Numbered from the stretch's first letter, positions 34,291 to 43,480 are shown. The stretch is 64,000 nucleotides of DNA from Firmicutes bacterium HGW-Firmicutes-16 (GCA_002841545.1 PGZZ01000006.1:62001-126000), one strand, 5' to 3'. The notes: a model not told the origin generated them from the sequence alone. Numbers and translations are program-made.

Positions 34291-34318
34291 TTGACATACA
34301 AACAAGCAACATGATACT
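34291..34318 (+). promoter_or_regulatory. Candidate promoter of asrABC
   Basis: A perfect -35 TTGACA at 34291-34296 and GATACT (5 of 6) at 34313-34318, spacing 16 bp. The predicted start is near 34325, about 30 nt ahead of asrA. Confidence 0.7.
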
Positions 34319-34354
34319 TTTTTCTAAGGTAAACCTACAAAAAGGAGGATGAAA

Positions 34355-35401
34355 ATGAGCTATGTTTTAAGTTCGGAAAGAGCCGATGCGCTTTTTTCGG
34401 AGCTGAAAAAGCAATACAGGATTTTTGCCCCGAAGCGCTTTAAGGCACAGGGCCGCTACTCCGACACCGACATCATTCGATATGCGGAGGCAGCTTCTCT
34501 AGAAGAAATAGTCTTCGATGAAAAATCTGATTACCCTGCCAAGGAAGTTATCTCCCCGATTCAGCAGGCGCTTTTCTTCTTCACTGAGGACGAGTACCGC
34601 GCGAGCAAGGGCAATACAAGGCCGATACTTCTGTTTGCGCGTCCCTGCGATATCAATTCACAGCACATTCAGGCAAAAATATACGCGGGAAATGGCGGTT
34701 ATGTGGATATGTACTATGAACGTATGCGTGAAACCGTTAAGTTTGTACTTATGGAATGCCCCAGCTCTGACGACACCTGTTTTTGCGTCAGCATGGGTAC
34801 CAACAAGACCGACGATTATGCGATGGCAATCAGAGTGGACAATGACGGAAGCGTTAAGTTCAAGGTCTGCGATGAGGCACTTAAGCCGTTCTTCAGTCAG
34901 TCTACCGTAGCCGAGTATGAGCCGAAATTTGTCAAGGAAAACGAGACTAAGGTCACATTGCCCGACATTCCCAACAAGGAAGTTCTGGGCAAGCTGAAAG
35001 AGCACCCCATGTGGAAAGAGTACAACGGCCGCTGCATCAGCTGTGGCGCCTGTACCATCGCCTGCTCCACCTGCACCTGCTTTACCACCAAAGACATCGC
35101 ATACGGAGATAACCCCGAGGTTGGTGAGCGTCGCCGCGTTACCTCCTCCTGTCAGATTGACGGCTTCTCAACTGTTGCCGGCGGTGCCAGCTATCGCAAT
35201 ACAGCAGGCGATCGTATGCGTTTTAAGATGCTGCACAAGTTCCATGATTACAAAGCCCGCTTCGGTGACAGTCATATGTGTGTCGGCTGCGGCAGATGCA
35301 TACACCGCTGCCCCGAGTTTATCACCATCACCAACGCCTTGAATAAAATGTGCAATGCCGTCGAAGAAATCAAGGCAGAAAAAGGAGGCGCTGAGAAATG
35401 A
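34355..35401 (+). CDS. asrA: Anaerobic sulfite reductase subunit A (iron-sulfur)
   Basis: 348 residues from ATG 34355, which is 6 nt after AAGGAGG; an ATG at 34349 abuts the ribosome site and is less likely. The C-terminal half carries two ferredoxin-type 4Fe-4S motifs: CISCGACTIACSTCTC and CVGCGRCIHRCPE. The N-terminal half matches the AsrA/HydB-type electron-transfer fold with LLFARPCDINSQHIQ. It passes electrons from the AsrB flavoprotein to AsrC. First of three overlapping or close genes. Confidence 0.92.
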   Translation: MSYVLSSERADALFSELKKQYRIFAPKRFKAQGRYSDTDIIRYAEAASLEEIVFDEKSDYPAKEVISPIQQALFFFTEDEYRASKGNTRPILLFARPCDINSQHIQAKIYAGNGGYVDMYYERMRETVKFVLMECPSSDDTCFCVSMGTNKTDDYAMAIRVDNDGSVKFKVCDEALKPFFSQSTVAEYEPKFVKENETKVTLPDIPNKEVLGKLKEHPMWKEYNGRCISCGACTIACSTCTCFTTKDIAYGDNPEVGERRRVTSSCQIDGFSTVAGGASYRNTAGDRMRFKMLHKFHDYKARFGDSHMCVGCGRCIHRCPEFITITNALNKMCNAVEEIKAEKGGAEK

Positions 35402-36189
35402 ATAATCCGCTTCAGCCCCAGGCCTGCGAAATTATCTCCGTCAAAAAGCAGGGCGGCCATGAGTTCACTTTCCGCGTAAAGTCAGACGCGAAGCCCCTGC
35501 CCGGCCAGTTCATGCAGCTCTCCCTCCCCAAGATTGGTGAGTGCCCCATTTCCGTCAGCGGTTATGGCGAAGGCTGGCTAGAGTTTACTATCCGCTCTGT
35601 AGGAGAAGTAACAAACATTATCTTTGAAAAGCAGCCGGGCGACCTTCTGTTCCTTCGCGGCCCATATGGCAAGGGATGGCCAATTGAGGGAATTAAAGGC
35701 AAAAACGTCGTTGTGGTTTCGGGAGGCACAGGCCTTGCTCCTGTGCGTGAGTTATTAAATATGTGTGCCGATGAGCAAGGCTTTTCAAAGAGCACCACCC
35801 TTATCTGCGGCTTTAAGGACGAGACCGGCATTGTATTCAGCGATGACCTTGACAGATGGAAGACCAAATTCCGCACAATTTATGCCCTCGACAAGGATGA
35901 AAAGTCCGGATGGCGCGTTGGGATGGTAACTAAATTCATTAAGGAGGTCGACTTTAAGGGCTTGGGTGATGACTATGCGCTTATAGTGGTCGGTCCTCCG
36001 ATTATGATGAAGTATGCCTGTCAGGAAGCCCTCGCCTGTGGCGCCAAGGAAGAAAATATGTGGCTAAGCTTTGAGCGCAAGATGTCCTGCGCAATCGGAA
36101 AGTGCGGTCACTGCCGCATCGATGAGACCTATGTCTGCCTCGACGGCCCTGTTTTCCCGTACAAGGTCGCGAAAAATCTAGTGGACTGA
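35398..36189 (+). CDS. asrB: Anaerobic sulfite reductase subunit B (FAD/NAD-binding)
   Basis: 263 residues, related to dihydroorotate dehydrogenase electron-transfer subunits. The FAD domain has PGQFMQLSLPKIGECPIS and FLRGPYGKGWP; the NAD fold is VVVSGGTGLAPVRELL (about residue 103); the 2Fe-2S cysteines are in SFERKMSCAIGKCGHCRID, with a further Cys in YVCLDGPVF. It takes electrons from NADH. ATGA overlap with asrA. Confidence 0.93.
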   Translation: MNNPLQPQACEIISVKKQGGHEFTFRVKSDAKPLPGQFMQLSLPKIGECPISVSGYGEGWLEFTIRSVGEVTNIIFEKQPGDLLFLRGPYGKGWPIEGIKGKNVVVVSGGTGLAPVRELLNMCADEQGFSKSTTLICGFKDETGIVFSDDLDRWKTKFRTIYALDKDEKSGWRVGMVTKFIKEVDFKGLGDDYALIVVGPPIMMKYACQEALACGAKEENMWLSFERKMSCAIGKCGHCRIDETYVCLDGPVFPYKVAKNLVD

Positions 36190-36205
36190 GGAAGGAGATT
36201 AGAGT

Positions 36206-37276
36206 ATGAATAGAGATATCAATATCAAAAAGACACGTCTAAACTGCTTCCGTCAGTCAAAAGTCCCTGGAGTGTTTATGCTGCAGATGCGTGTTCCCGG
36301 TGGCATGGTCGACGCAAAGTATCTCGAAATGATCGAACACATCTCCAAAACATGGGGCGACGGAAATTTTCACTTCGGAACTCGCCAGACCTTCGATATA
36401 TGCGGCATCAAGTATGACAGCATTCCGCAGGTCAACGAATACATCGAGGACTACATATGCGGTGTTGATGCCGAACTATGCAACGTGGATATGAATAAAA
36501 TTGCCGGAGAGCCTCGTGAATGGGATCCCAAATCAGGTTACCCAACCATTGGCGCCCGCAATATAACCGCCTGCATCGGAAACTACCATTGTATCTGCGG
36601 CAACATCAACACCTTTGAGTTGGCGCGAAAAATCGAAAACCTGATTTTCCCCAGCCATTACCACATCAAAATCAACATTGTCGGCTGCCCCAACGACTGC
36701 AACAAGGCTCACCTCTGCGACTTCGGTATCATCGGCTGCGCAAAGATCGAATACCATCCGGAGCGATGTGTAGGCTGCGGTCTCTGCGCCAAGAAATGCG
36801 AGCACGGAGCGACCAGAGTGCTGTCCCTCAATCCCAAAACCGGTAAAATCGACAAAGATCCCTGCTGCTGTGTCGGCTGCGCCGAATGCGTCAAGGCGTG
36901 TCCTACAAGCGCATGGACTCGCGAACCCACGGACTTCTATAAGGTTATAATCGGCGGCCGTACCGGACGTCAGACACCCCGTTTAGGCAAAATGTTTTTA
37001 AACTGGGCAACAGAGGAAACCGTACTCAGCGTTCTTGCAAACTGGCAGAAATTCTCAGCATGGGTCATGGACTATAAGCCCGAATACCTCCACGGAGGAC
37101 ATCTGATTGACAGAGCCGGTTACAAAAAGTTCAAGGAAATCATGCTGGACGGCGTGACCCTAAATCCCGAGTGTCTGGTAGCAGAGGATGTTTTTTGGGC
37201 CGAGACAGAGTACCGTTCCAATTACAATGTCAAGCCTCTCGAAACACATCACGCAGCAGGCCCGCAGAAAGCCTAA
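36206..37276 (+). CDS. asrC: Anaerobic sulfite reductase subunit C (siroheme catalytic subunit)
   Basis: 356 residues. The siroheme/4Fe-4S site is formed by NITACIGNYHCICG (around residue 119) and NIVGCPNDCNKA (around 156). Two ferredoxin motifs follow: CVGCGLCAKKCEHG and CVGCAECVKACPTSA. N-terminal HFGTRQTFDI binds substrate or heme. It reduces sulfite to sulfide with six electrons, and needs siroheme, whose biosynthetic operon is divergent from this one. The asr unit ends at a strong terminator. Confidence 0.93.
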   Translation: MNRDINIKKTRLNCFRQSKVPGVFMLQMRVPGGMVDAKYLEMIEHISKTWGDGNFHFGTRQTFDICGIKYDSIPQVNEYIEDYICGVDAELCNVDMNKIAGEPREWDPKSGYPTIGARNITACIGNYHCICGNINTFELARKIENLIFPSHYHIKINIVGCPNDCNKAHLCDFGIIGCAKIEYHPERCVGCGLCAKKCEHGATRVLSLNPKTGKIDKDPCCCVGCAECVKACPTSAWTREPTDFYKVIIGGRTGRQTPRLGKMFLNWATEETVLSVLANWQKFSAWVMDYKPEYLHGGHLIDRAGYKKFKEIMLDGVTLNPECLVAEDVFWAETEYRSNYNVKPLETHHAAGPQKA

Positions 37277-37292
37277 AGCTACAGCAGCAAGC

Positions 37293-37327
37293 GAAGACAG
37301 CAAGGACAAATCCTTGCTGTCTTCTTT
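37293..37327. terminator. Terminator of asrABC
   Basis: A perfect 14-bp stem (GAAGACAGCAAGGA / TCCTTGCTGTCTTC) with a CAAA loop then TTTC. It also lies at the end of the convergent dehydrogenase gene. Confidence 0.88.
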
Positions 37328-37368
37328 CACTATATCAGTGCGCCGGATGGCGTACTGAAACATATGGA

Positions 37369-38313
37369 TTACTTTTCAGCTTTCAGTTTTCTCGCGAGTT
37401 TGACAACCTCGAGAACGCGCGCGTCTCTTTCCTGCTGAACTTCCTCGCGGGTCTTGCCTGAATAGTCGTAGAGGCCTCTTCCGACCTTAACGCCAAGACG
37501 TTCCTCATCAAGCATTTGCATGGCAAGTGGGCCAACCTCCGTAGCGTTGGAAATTGACGGATATAAGAACATACCAGCCATGCAGCCGATATCCCAGCCG
37601 ATAAAGTCCATCATTTTCAGCGGGCCTTCGAACGGAGCCTTCATACCCTGATTACAGCAGTAGGCAGTATCAACATCTTCAGGGCTGACCCAGCCCTGCT
37701 CAACCATGTAGCTGCACTCGCGCATAAGCGCCAGATTCAGACGGTTAATAATGAAGCCCGGAACGGCCTGATTAAGAACGACAGGGCTTTTGCCCATGCC
37801 CTCAAGAAGCTTGCGCATCGTAATTGCAACCTCGTGATCAGTTTCCGGCCCCTTCACGATCTCTACCAGCGGAAGAATGTGGGGCGGATTGCACCAGTGG
37901 GCAATCAGCAGTCGTTCGGGATTTGTTATCTTCACGAACTCATAGATGTTCATAGAGGAGGTTGTGCTGGAAAGTATAGTATCCTTACGGCATATGCCGT
38001 CCAGCTGCGCAAATATCCTTGCCTTCAGGTCGGGATCCTCGGGAACGGCCTCAATTACTAAATCTGCGTCCGCCGCCACTTTTATATCGGTAGAATAAAA
38101 GAGGTTCGCCTCGGTGGCCTTGGCCTGTTCCGCAGTGATAAAGTCAGCATTTAGCATAGTCTTGACATTTGATGCAACGAGCTTTTTTGCAGCTTCAAGC
38201 GCTTCGGGCTTTATATCAACGACGGTGGTTTGGTACCCATTCGCCGCATAGGTCTGGGCAATTCCGTGACCCATTGTGCCGCTGCCAATAACAACGATTT
38301 TTTTAATTTCCAT
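37369..38313 (-). CDS. 3-hydroxyacyl-CoA dehydrogenase-like NAD-dependent dehydrogenase
   Basis: 314 residues with NAD fold VIGSGTMGHGIAQTYAANG ending in VVDIK (Asp favours NAD). The catalytic His139-Glu151 pair is in AHWCNPPHILPLVEIV. That segment differs from the acyl-CoA enzymes' HFFNP form and instead resembles small-hydroxyacid members such as gulonate or carnitine dehydrogenases. The C-terminal domain is intact (GFIINRLN, FEGPLKMMDFIGWD, GVKVGRGLYDYS). It ends the carrier-xsc-ThDP transcript, separated from the ThDP gene by a 14-bp hairpin. It may oxidise a hydroxysulfonate or related hydroxyacid feeding Xsc; that is inference. Confidence 0.75.
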   Translation of the reverse strand: MEIKKIVVIGSGTMGHGIAQTYAANGYQTTVVDIKPEALEAAKKLVASNVKTMLNADFITAEQAKATEANLFYSTDIKVAADADLVIEAVPEDPDLKARIFAQLDGICRKDTILSSTTSSMNIYEFVKITNPERLLIAHWCNPPHILPLVEIVKGPETDHEVAITMRKLLEGMGKSPVVLNQAVPGFIINRLNLALMRECSYMVEQGWVSPEDVDTAYCCNQGMKAPFEGPLKMMDFIGWDIGCMAGMFLYPSISNATEVGPLAMQMLDEERLGVKVGRGLYDYSGKTREEVQQERDARVLEVVKLARKLKAEK

Positions 38314-38338
38314 TGTTTGTCCTCCAAATTCATGTAGT

Positions 38339-38370
38339 CTCAGATGGGCGTGATTTCACGCCCATCTGAG
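38339..38370 (-). terminator. Strong intercistronic hairpin
   Basis: A perfect 14-bp stem (CTCAGATGGGCGTG / CACGCCCATCTGAG) with a 4-nt loop between the ThDP gene and the dehydrogenase gene. No T run follows on the minus strand. It may adjust the relative amounts of the two messages rather than end transcription. Confidence 0.55.
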
Positions 38371-38390
38371 AAGAATGCTAAAGGAAAGTA

Positions 38391-40034
38391 TCAGAATCCA
38401 AAAGGAATATTAACATCAGTCATGACATTGACGACCGCGGGCAGCTCGCTTGCAAGAGCACGGTCGATTGCAGCGCCGATTCCTGCGGGGTCGGTAACCA
38501 GTTCGCCATAACCGCCCAGAGCAGAGACGACCTGTTCATAGTGAGTTTCACGCAGATACAGACCGACGAATTCCTTGTCTGAGGAAGCCTTTCTGGCCTC
38601 GCTGTTCTTTATCATACCCCAGCAGCTGTCGTTGAGGATAACTGTGGTAATCTTAATACCGTAACGCATGCAGGTGTCATATTCCATAGCGCCGTAACCG
38701 AATGCGCCGTCACCGGTAAGAAGGATGACCTTCTTTTCGGGATGAGCCAGCTTTGCGGCGATTGCATAAGGAACGCCGACGCCGAGAGGCCCGAAGCTTC
38801 CGTTTGCGATACTCAGTTGCTGGCCGGGGCCCATTGCAGGCAAAGTTGTTGCGCCCCAAGAAGCGGTGTCTCCGCCGTCAAGGACTATTATGGTATCCTT
38901 GTCAACGCGCTTTGCAAGCTCCCCACAAAGACGCAGGGGATGAATCGGCGTCTGGTCGGAAGCCATGGCCTCTCCCATGAACATTTTGATTCCGTCAAGG
39001 CTCTCTCTGATTGAGTCGACCCAATTTGTGTGCGTGGTCTCTTTGACCAGCGGCATCAGCTGACGCAGGACAGTTGCCACGTCACCGACAACACCAAGGG
39101 TAATATCAAGCTGATCGGTCAGCGCGGCGGCACCGATATCAACTCTGATAATAGGCGTGCCCTTCGGGAACACATCTTGTGTCAAGGTATAGCCCGTACG
39201 GGTGCCTAGAATGATAATCAGGTCCGCTTCCTCGGCAGTGCTTCTGGTAATCGGATGCTGACCTGCCGCGATACCCATGCAAAGCGGATGATTATCAGGT
39301 ACAAGGCCACGAGCGGCATTACGGGTGAATACGGGAATACCGGTCTTTTCAACGAACGCGGTCAGCTCTTGCGCTGAGTGAGAGAAGAAAGCCCCACTAC
39401 CTGCAATAATCATCGGACGCTCGGCTTTATTTATGAGTTCAGCGGCCTTCTTGATGTCAGATTCACAACCTGCGGCCTTGCTGGTGGTGACATAGGTGTT
39501 CTGAAACACTATATCATCTTCCTCGTAATTGTCCGCTTCCATTTTTTCGCGAGGAATGTCGATGTAGACGGGGCCCGGACGATCAGATTTTGCGATGGAA
39601 ATCGCTCGGCCGATATACTCAGGGATACGGTTTCCGTCAGGTACGGAACGGGCATGCTTTGTCATGTCGGCTACCATGGGAAGCTGATTGAAGTCCTGAA
39701 GCTCGTTTCTGTCGGCCTCTCTGGTTCTTGCCTTGCCCGCCATGCAGAGCACGGGAACCATGTTGCAGCTTGCATTTGCAATTCCGGTAACAAGATTTGT
39801 GAAGCCGGGGCCGGCGGTGCCGGTGCAGACACCTATGTCGCCGGTTGTGAGAGCCCAGCCCTCAGCCATAAAGGACGCGTTCATTTCATGTCGTACGCCT
39901 ATAAAGGGAATGCCGTTCTCAGCACAGGATTCCATCATGGGATAGATGTGTCCGCCGGGAATACCGAATATGTAGCGTACGCCTTCCTTTTTGAATACTT
40001 TCTGGACAAGCTGTCCGCCGTTTACTCTTGCCAT
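38391..40034 (-). CDS. ThDP-dependent enzyme, acetolactate synthase-like
   Basis: 547 residues with the full three-domain ThDP fold. Activating glutamate Glu50 in GVRHEMNASF; GTAGPGFTNLVTGIANA; ThDP/Mg motif GDGAFGYGAMEYDT with Asn468 (about 441-468). It resembles acetolactate synthase large subunits and related lyases, but no small regulatory subunit (ilvN) or valine-pathway gene is near. It lies 19 bp after xsc in the same transcript, so a role with sulfoacetaldehyde or a C3 sulfonate keto acid (for example decarboxylation) is more likely than branched-chain amino-acid synthesis. Substrate unknown. Confidence 0.75.
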   Translation of the reverse strand: MARVNGGQLVQKVFKKEGVRYIFGIPGGHIYPMMESCAENGIPFIGVRHEMNASFMAEGWALTTGDIGVCTGTAGPGFTNLVTGIANASCNMVPVLCMAGKARTREADRNELQDFNQLPMVADMTKHARSVPDGNRIPEYIGRAISIAKSDRPGPVYIDIPREKMEADNYEEDDIVFQNTYVTTSKAAGCESDIKKAAELINKAERPMIIAGSGAFFSHSAQELTAFVEKTGIPVFTRNAARGLVPDNHPLCMGIAAGQHPITRSTAEEADLIIILGTRTGYTLTQDVFPKGTPIIRVDIGAAALTDQLDITLGVVGDVATVLRQLMPLVKETTHTNWVDSIRESLDGIKMFMGEAMASDQTPIHPLRLCGELAKRVDKDTIIVLDGGDTASWGATTLPAMGPGQQLSIANGSFGPLGVGVPYAIAAKLAHPEKKVILLTGDGAFGYGAMEYDTCMRYGIKITTVILNDSCWGMIKNSEARKASSDKEFVGLYLRETHYEQVVSALGGYGELVTDPAGIGAAIDRALASELPAVVNVMTDVNIPFGF

Positions 40035-40053
40035 AATTTTTCCCTCCGTTTAA

Positions 40054-41787
40054 TTACCAGTTTTTGTGGTCAAGATACTTATATTTTTCGAGATAACGAA
40101 CAGGGAGATTTAGCGCGTCCTTACGGAAAGGAGGCGCAAGCTGCGTACCGTCAACCTCGAACTCAAGAACTGCGGGACGGCCGGATGCGATGGCCTCAAG
40201 GATTGCCGGACCAACATCTTCCGGCTTTTCAATGCGTTTTCCAAATGCACCCATGGACTTTGCCACTTCCGCGAAATCAGGGCAGTCAATATCGGTGCCG
40301 ATAAAACGGTTGTTGTAGAAGTCAATCTGGTTCTTCTTCTCAGCGCACCATGCGGTGTTATGGAACACGCAGGCAACAACAGGGATATCCTCCTGTACGG
40401 CTGTGCTGACCTCATGGAGGCTCATGCCCCATGCGCCGTCGCCGACGATGTTGATAACCGGGCAGTCAGGACGAGCGAGTTTGGCTCCCAAAGCAGCAGG
40501 ATATGAGAAGCCGGTATTTCCAAAGGTAAGAGCGGCAATATGCTTACGGCCTTCGGTAAAGTTGAAATAGCTGTTGGCGGTGGAAGCAACATTGCCGATA
40601 TCAGTTGCAACGATAGCATCCTTCGGCAGCACTTTTGCGATTTCAAAGAGGACTCTGCGGGGATTCATGGGATTGCCGGGAACCATTGCCAGATCAGTAA
40701 TTTCCTTATCCCACGCGGCTTTTCTTTCGTTAAGCTCTGCAATGCGATCTTTGTTGGGCGCTCTATTGCCGGCGGTTGCTTCCAGACGCTTGAGAATTTC
40801 AACAGATGCGGCGCGTGCATCGCCAATAATACCAACCTCAACAGGGTGGGTACGCGCAATGTTTACGGGGTTGATGTCGATCTGAATGATTTTTGCAGAT
40901 TCGGGGAAATAATCAATGTCATACTGAGGCAGAGTGCCAAATACCGAAAGGCGGGTGCCGATGGCGAGAACAACATCAGCGTCTGCGACTGTGTGCATGG
41001 AAGCCTTGCTGCCCATATAGCCGATGGGACCTACCCAAAGCGGATGATTTACCGGGAATGCGTCGTTGTGCAGATAAGTGCAGGCTACAGGAGCAGTCAG
41101 CATATCCGCGATTTTTGCGACGATATCCTGGCAATCTGTGTCAACAACACCGCGGCCTGCAATGATAACTGGCTTTTTCGCCTGAGCAAGAAGCTCGGCG
41201 GCACGGTCAAGAGATGCGGGAGAACCACAGCCGCGGTCATCCACTCGGTACTGATGCGGCTCAAGGATGTAATCGTTTACCTCGCCATAAAAGTAGTCAC
41301 GAGGAATATCCAGCAAAACCGGACCGCGCAGAGCGTAAGCCATACGGAAGGCCGTACGAGTGCAGTCAGCCGCCCTGCTGGGATGAGGAATGCGGATTGT
41401 AGCCTTAGTAACAGCCTTGAAAACAGAAATCTGATCACATTCCTGGAAGCCGTCCCAACCGACAGAGCCGGTTCCCGCTGACGGGGAAATGACGACCATG
41501 GGCGTATGTCCCATATTAGCGGCGGCAACTGATGTGACCATGTTTGTAATTCCGGGGCCATTCTGTCCGATAACCACACCAGCCTTGCCTGCAATGCGCG
41601 CATAAGCGTCTTCCATGTGTGCGGCGCTCTGTTCATGGCGCACAGGAATGAAGCGGATACCTGCTGCGGGGAAAAGATCGAGCAGATCCATAAATGCTGA
41701 TCCGACAATGCCGGAAACATGGTCGATGCCCTCTGCAACGAGAGTTTCGACAATTGCCTCACTGGCAATCATTTTTTGTTTTTTCAC
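40054..41787 (-). CDS. xsc: Sulfoacetaldehyde acetyltransferase
   Basis: 577 residues. From memory it follows the Xsc pattern closely: [15 protein letters not shown], the activating Glu52 in [56 protein letters not shown] and the C-terminal [12 protein letters not shown]. The ThDP motif is at about 449-477. It converts sulfoacetaldehyde plus phosphate to acetyl phosphate and sulfite. The sulfite-reducing asrABC operon is 3 kb away, which supports the call. The gene lies between a GltS-type carrier and a second ThDP enzyme. No sulfoacetaldehyde-forming aminotransferase (Tpa) is adjacent. Confidence 0.85.
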   Translation of the reverse strand: MKKQKMIASEAIVETLVAEGIDHVSGIVGSAFMDLLDLFPAAGIRFIPVRHEQSAAHMEDAYARIAGKAGVVIGQNGPGITNMVTSVAAANMGHTPMVVISPSAGTGSVGWDGFQECDQISVFKAVTKATIRIPHPSRAADCTRTAFRMAYALRGPVLLDIPRDYFYGEVNDYILEPHQYRVDDRGCGSPASLDRAAELLAQAKKPVIIAGRGVVDTDCQDIVAKIADMLTAPVACTYLHNDAFPVNHPLWVGPIGYMGSKASMHTVADADVVLAIGTRLSVFGTLPQYDIDYFPESAKIIQIDINPVNIARTHPVEVGIIGDARAASVEILKRLEATAGNRAPNKDRIAELNERKAAWDKEITDLAMVPGNPMNPRRVLFEIAKVLPKDAIVATDIGNVASTANSYFNFTEGRKHIAALTFGNTGFSYPAALGAKLARPDCPVINIVGDGAWGMSLHEVSTAVQEDIPVVACVFHNTAWCAEKKNQIDFYNNRFIGTDIDCPDFAEVAKSMGAFGKRIEKPEDVGPAILEAIASGRPAVLEFEVDGTQLAPPFRKDALNLPVRYLEKYKYLDHKNW

Positions 41788-41884
41788 GGTGGTACCTCCA
41801 AATATGCATTAATATATTTTCTATGTAACAGCACAGAGCCATAAGGAACGGACTCCAATGCCGGTACATAAAGTCTATTGGGTT

Positions 41885-43318
41885 TCATTTAGATATTTCT
41901 ATCTCGGTATCCTGACGCTGTACCCTTCGGGCCGAAATCCGAATAATTAGATAAAACAGCGCAAACATGACGAGGAAAATGGCTAATGCAGCAATTCGCC
42001 ACGTTGTCGACTGGGGAACAAAGCCCATCAGAAGTAAAAGCGGGAAGCCGAGGATTACAGTCCACAGGGGCTGGAAAATCAGATTCTTGCAAGCTGGAGT
42101 CTTGAAATGTGGATCGATTTCACGCAGTAATATAACACCCGTGCTTGCAGTACCGGTCAGCATGCCATAGAGGGAGAGGAACGCCTCATCGTTATATTCG
42201 GGAAACAGCTTCTTACATATATGATCGTCATAAATATATGTAACGACAACGCCCACCAAGCACATAGCAATAAGCGGAATAATAAACTTAGGCTCCTTAA
42301 ACGCGGAGAGATCGATGCAGGCAAGCGCTGCCACAACCATTATGTCAAACATAAGGCCCGACACCCGCTCAAGCATCATATTATTGGTATACGTATGCTT
42401 TATGATCTTCTTCTTTTGAAGACCATTGAGAATTGCTTTGATTAGCATTCCGCCAAGGGTCGCAAAGATGAAGTTGAAGCCCCATATCAGGTTGTTGACC
42501 GTGTCGCTCAGCAGAGTGATACCTGAATTCACGCAAAGACGTGAAAGAACTGTAATGACACCGTATGTAATGGTATACGCCAGAAAAACGACAGCGAACT
42601 GAATCGTGAGCTTATCAATAGAGTCCGACAGCGGGATTTCTTTGGCATTCGCCTTGTATTCCAGTTCATCATCATAATGACCTTCGATTTTATCCATTAC
42701 CTTAGGGCTGCACTTTCGCTTGAGCATTCCCAGATAAATCACGCCGCCTATACTGCTCGCAATAAATCCTACCGCCGCCACAGTAAGGCCGAAGGTTGCT
42801 CCATTTGTAAAGCCATAACCTGTCTCATAGATTCTCCCCCAGTTATATGCCTGTCCGGGTCCCTGTCCATATCCCATGGGCAGAAGTATGCCCGATGAGG
42901 CATAGCAGCCGATAATATAGGAAAGGCCGAACGATATTCCAAGACCAATGAACGCCTGCAGAATATATGTAGAGGTGGTTACAAGAGCTGAATTGAAAAT
43001 ATCGCGCTGGGCCCTCTTGTTTTGTATTTTTTCGTTTGCCTGCAATGCAATCGCCGTAAAGCCGAGCCCAAGTCCATGATAGGTTATGATTGCAAGGGAA
43101 TTGCTTGAAAGCAGCGCATCACCTGTGATGACCTTCCAGAGCGAACCTACAATCAGCAACAGGAAGCCCGCAATCACGGGGATCGGCAGAAGTGATTTTT
43201 TAATGAATTTGTTTGAATTGCGCAGCATACCTGACACGAGTAAGCTGATGAGAAGAACTGCGAATGTCATGAATACCTGCCATACCCGGGCATCTGAAAA
43301 ACTGAAACTAGCTTCCAT
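41885..43318 (-). CDS. GltS-family sodium:carboxylate/sulfonate symporter
   Basis: 477 residues with about 11-12 membrane segments. The GltS-type pore motif is visible as LPMGYGQGPGQAYNWG, in place of the GHGTAAAWG type, followed by TNGATFGLTVAAVGFIASSIGG; a related repeat occurs in the second half (SLYGMLTGTASTGVILLREIDP). It is first in the xsc operon with AGGAGGCAATCACT upstream, and sits next to a LysR palindrome. The family takes up glutamate with sodium; its position predicts a sulfonate such as isethionate, taurine, sulfolactate or sulfoacetate (inference). Confidence 0.75.
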   Translation of the reverse strand: MEASFSFSDARVWQVFMTFAVLLISLLVSGMLRNSNKFIKKSLLPIPVIAGFLLLIVGSLWKVITGDALLSSNSLAIITYHGLGLGFTAIALQANEKIQNKRAQRDIFNSALVTTSTYILQAFIGLGISFGLSYIIGCYASSGILLPMGYGQGPGQAYNWGRIYETGYGFTNGATFGLTVAAVGFIASSIGGVIYLGMLKRKCSPKVMDKIEGHYDDELEYKANAKEIPLSDSIDKLTIQFAVVFLAYTITYGVITVLSRLCVNSGITLLSDTVNNLIWGFNFIFATLGGMLIKAILNGLQKKKIIKHTYTNNMMLERVSGLMFDIMVVAALACIDLSAFKEPKFIIPLIAMCLVGVVVTYIYDDHICKKLFPEYNDEAFLSLYGMLTGTASTGVILLREIDPHFKTPACKNLIFQPLWTVILGFPLLLLMGFVPQSTTWRIAALAIFLVMFALFYLIIRISARRVQRQDTEIEISK

Positions 43319-43411
43319 AGTGATTGCCTCCTGTGTCTTTTCATAATATTCGTATAGTCGTTGTTCGACAGCAGAAAAGATGTGCGGAAATACTGTGCAT
43401 TATCATATATA

Positions 43412-43440
43412 ATAATAGCATGAGATAATAATTTTTGTAA
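43412..43440 (-). promoter_or_regulatory. Candidate promoter of the carrier-xsc operon
   Basis: On the minus strand TTACAA (43440-43435) and TATTAT (43417-43412) are 17 bp apart; 4 and 5 of 6 consensus bases. The predicted start is near 43405. Confidence 0.6.
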
Positions 43441-43461
43441 AATATATATAAGTAATCCACA

Positions 43462-43480
43462 GTATAGGCTCAGCCTATAC
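43462..43480. promoter_or_regulatory. LysR-type recognition palindrome upstream of the carrier-xsc operon
   Basis: GTATAGGCT-C-AGCCTATAC, a perfect 19-bp palindrome containing T-N11-A (43465 to 43477). It is centred about 66 bp upstream of the predicted start. A weaker copy lies just before the LysR gene at 44520. Confidence 0.75.

Noticed and set aside
38391-40034. Acetolactate synthase for branched-chain amino acids (ilvB)
   Set aside because: No ilvN, ilvC or leucine genes nearby, and it is cotranscribed with xsc. Only the fold is certain.
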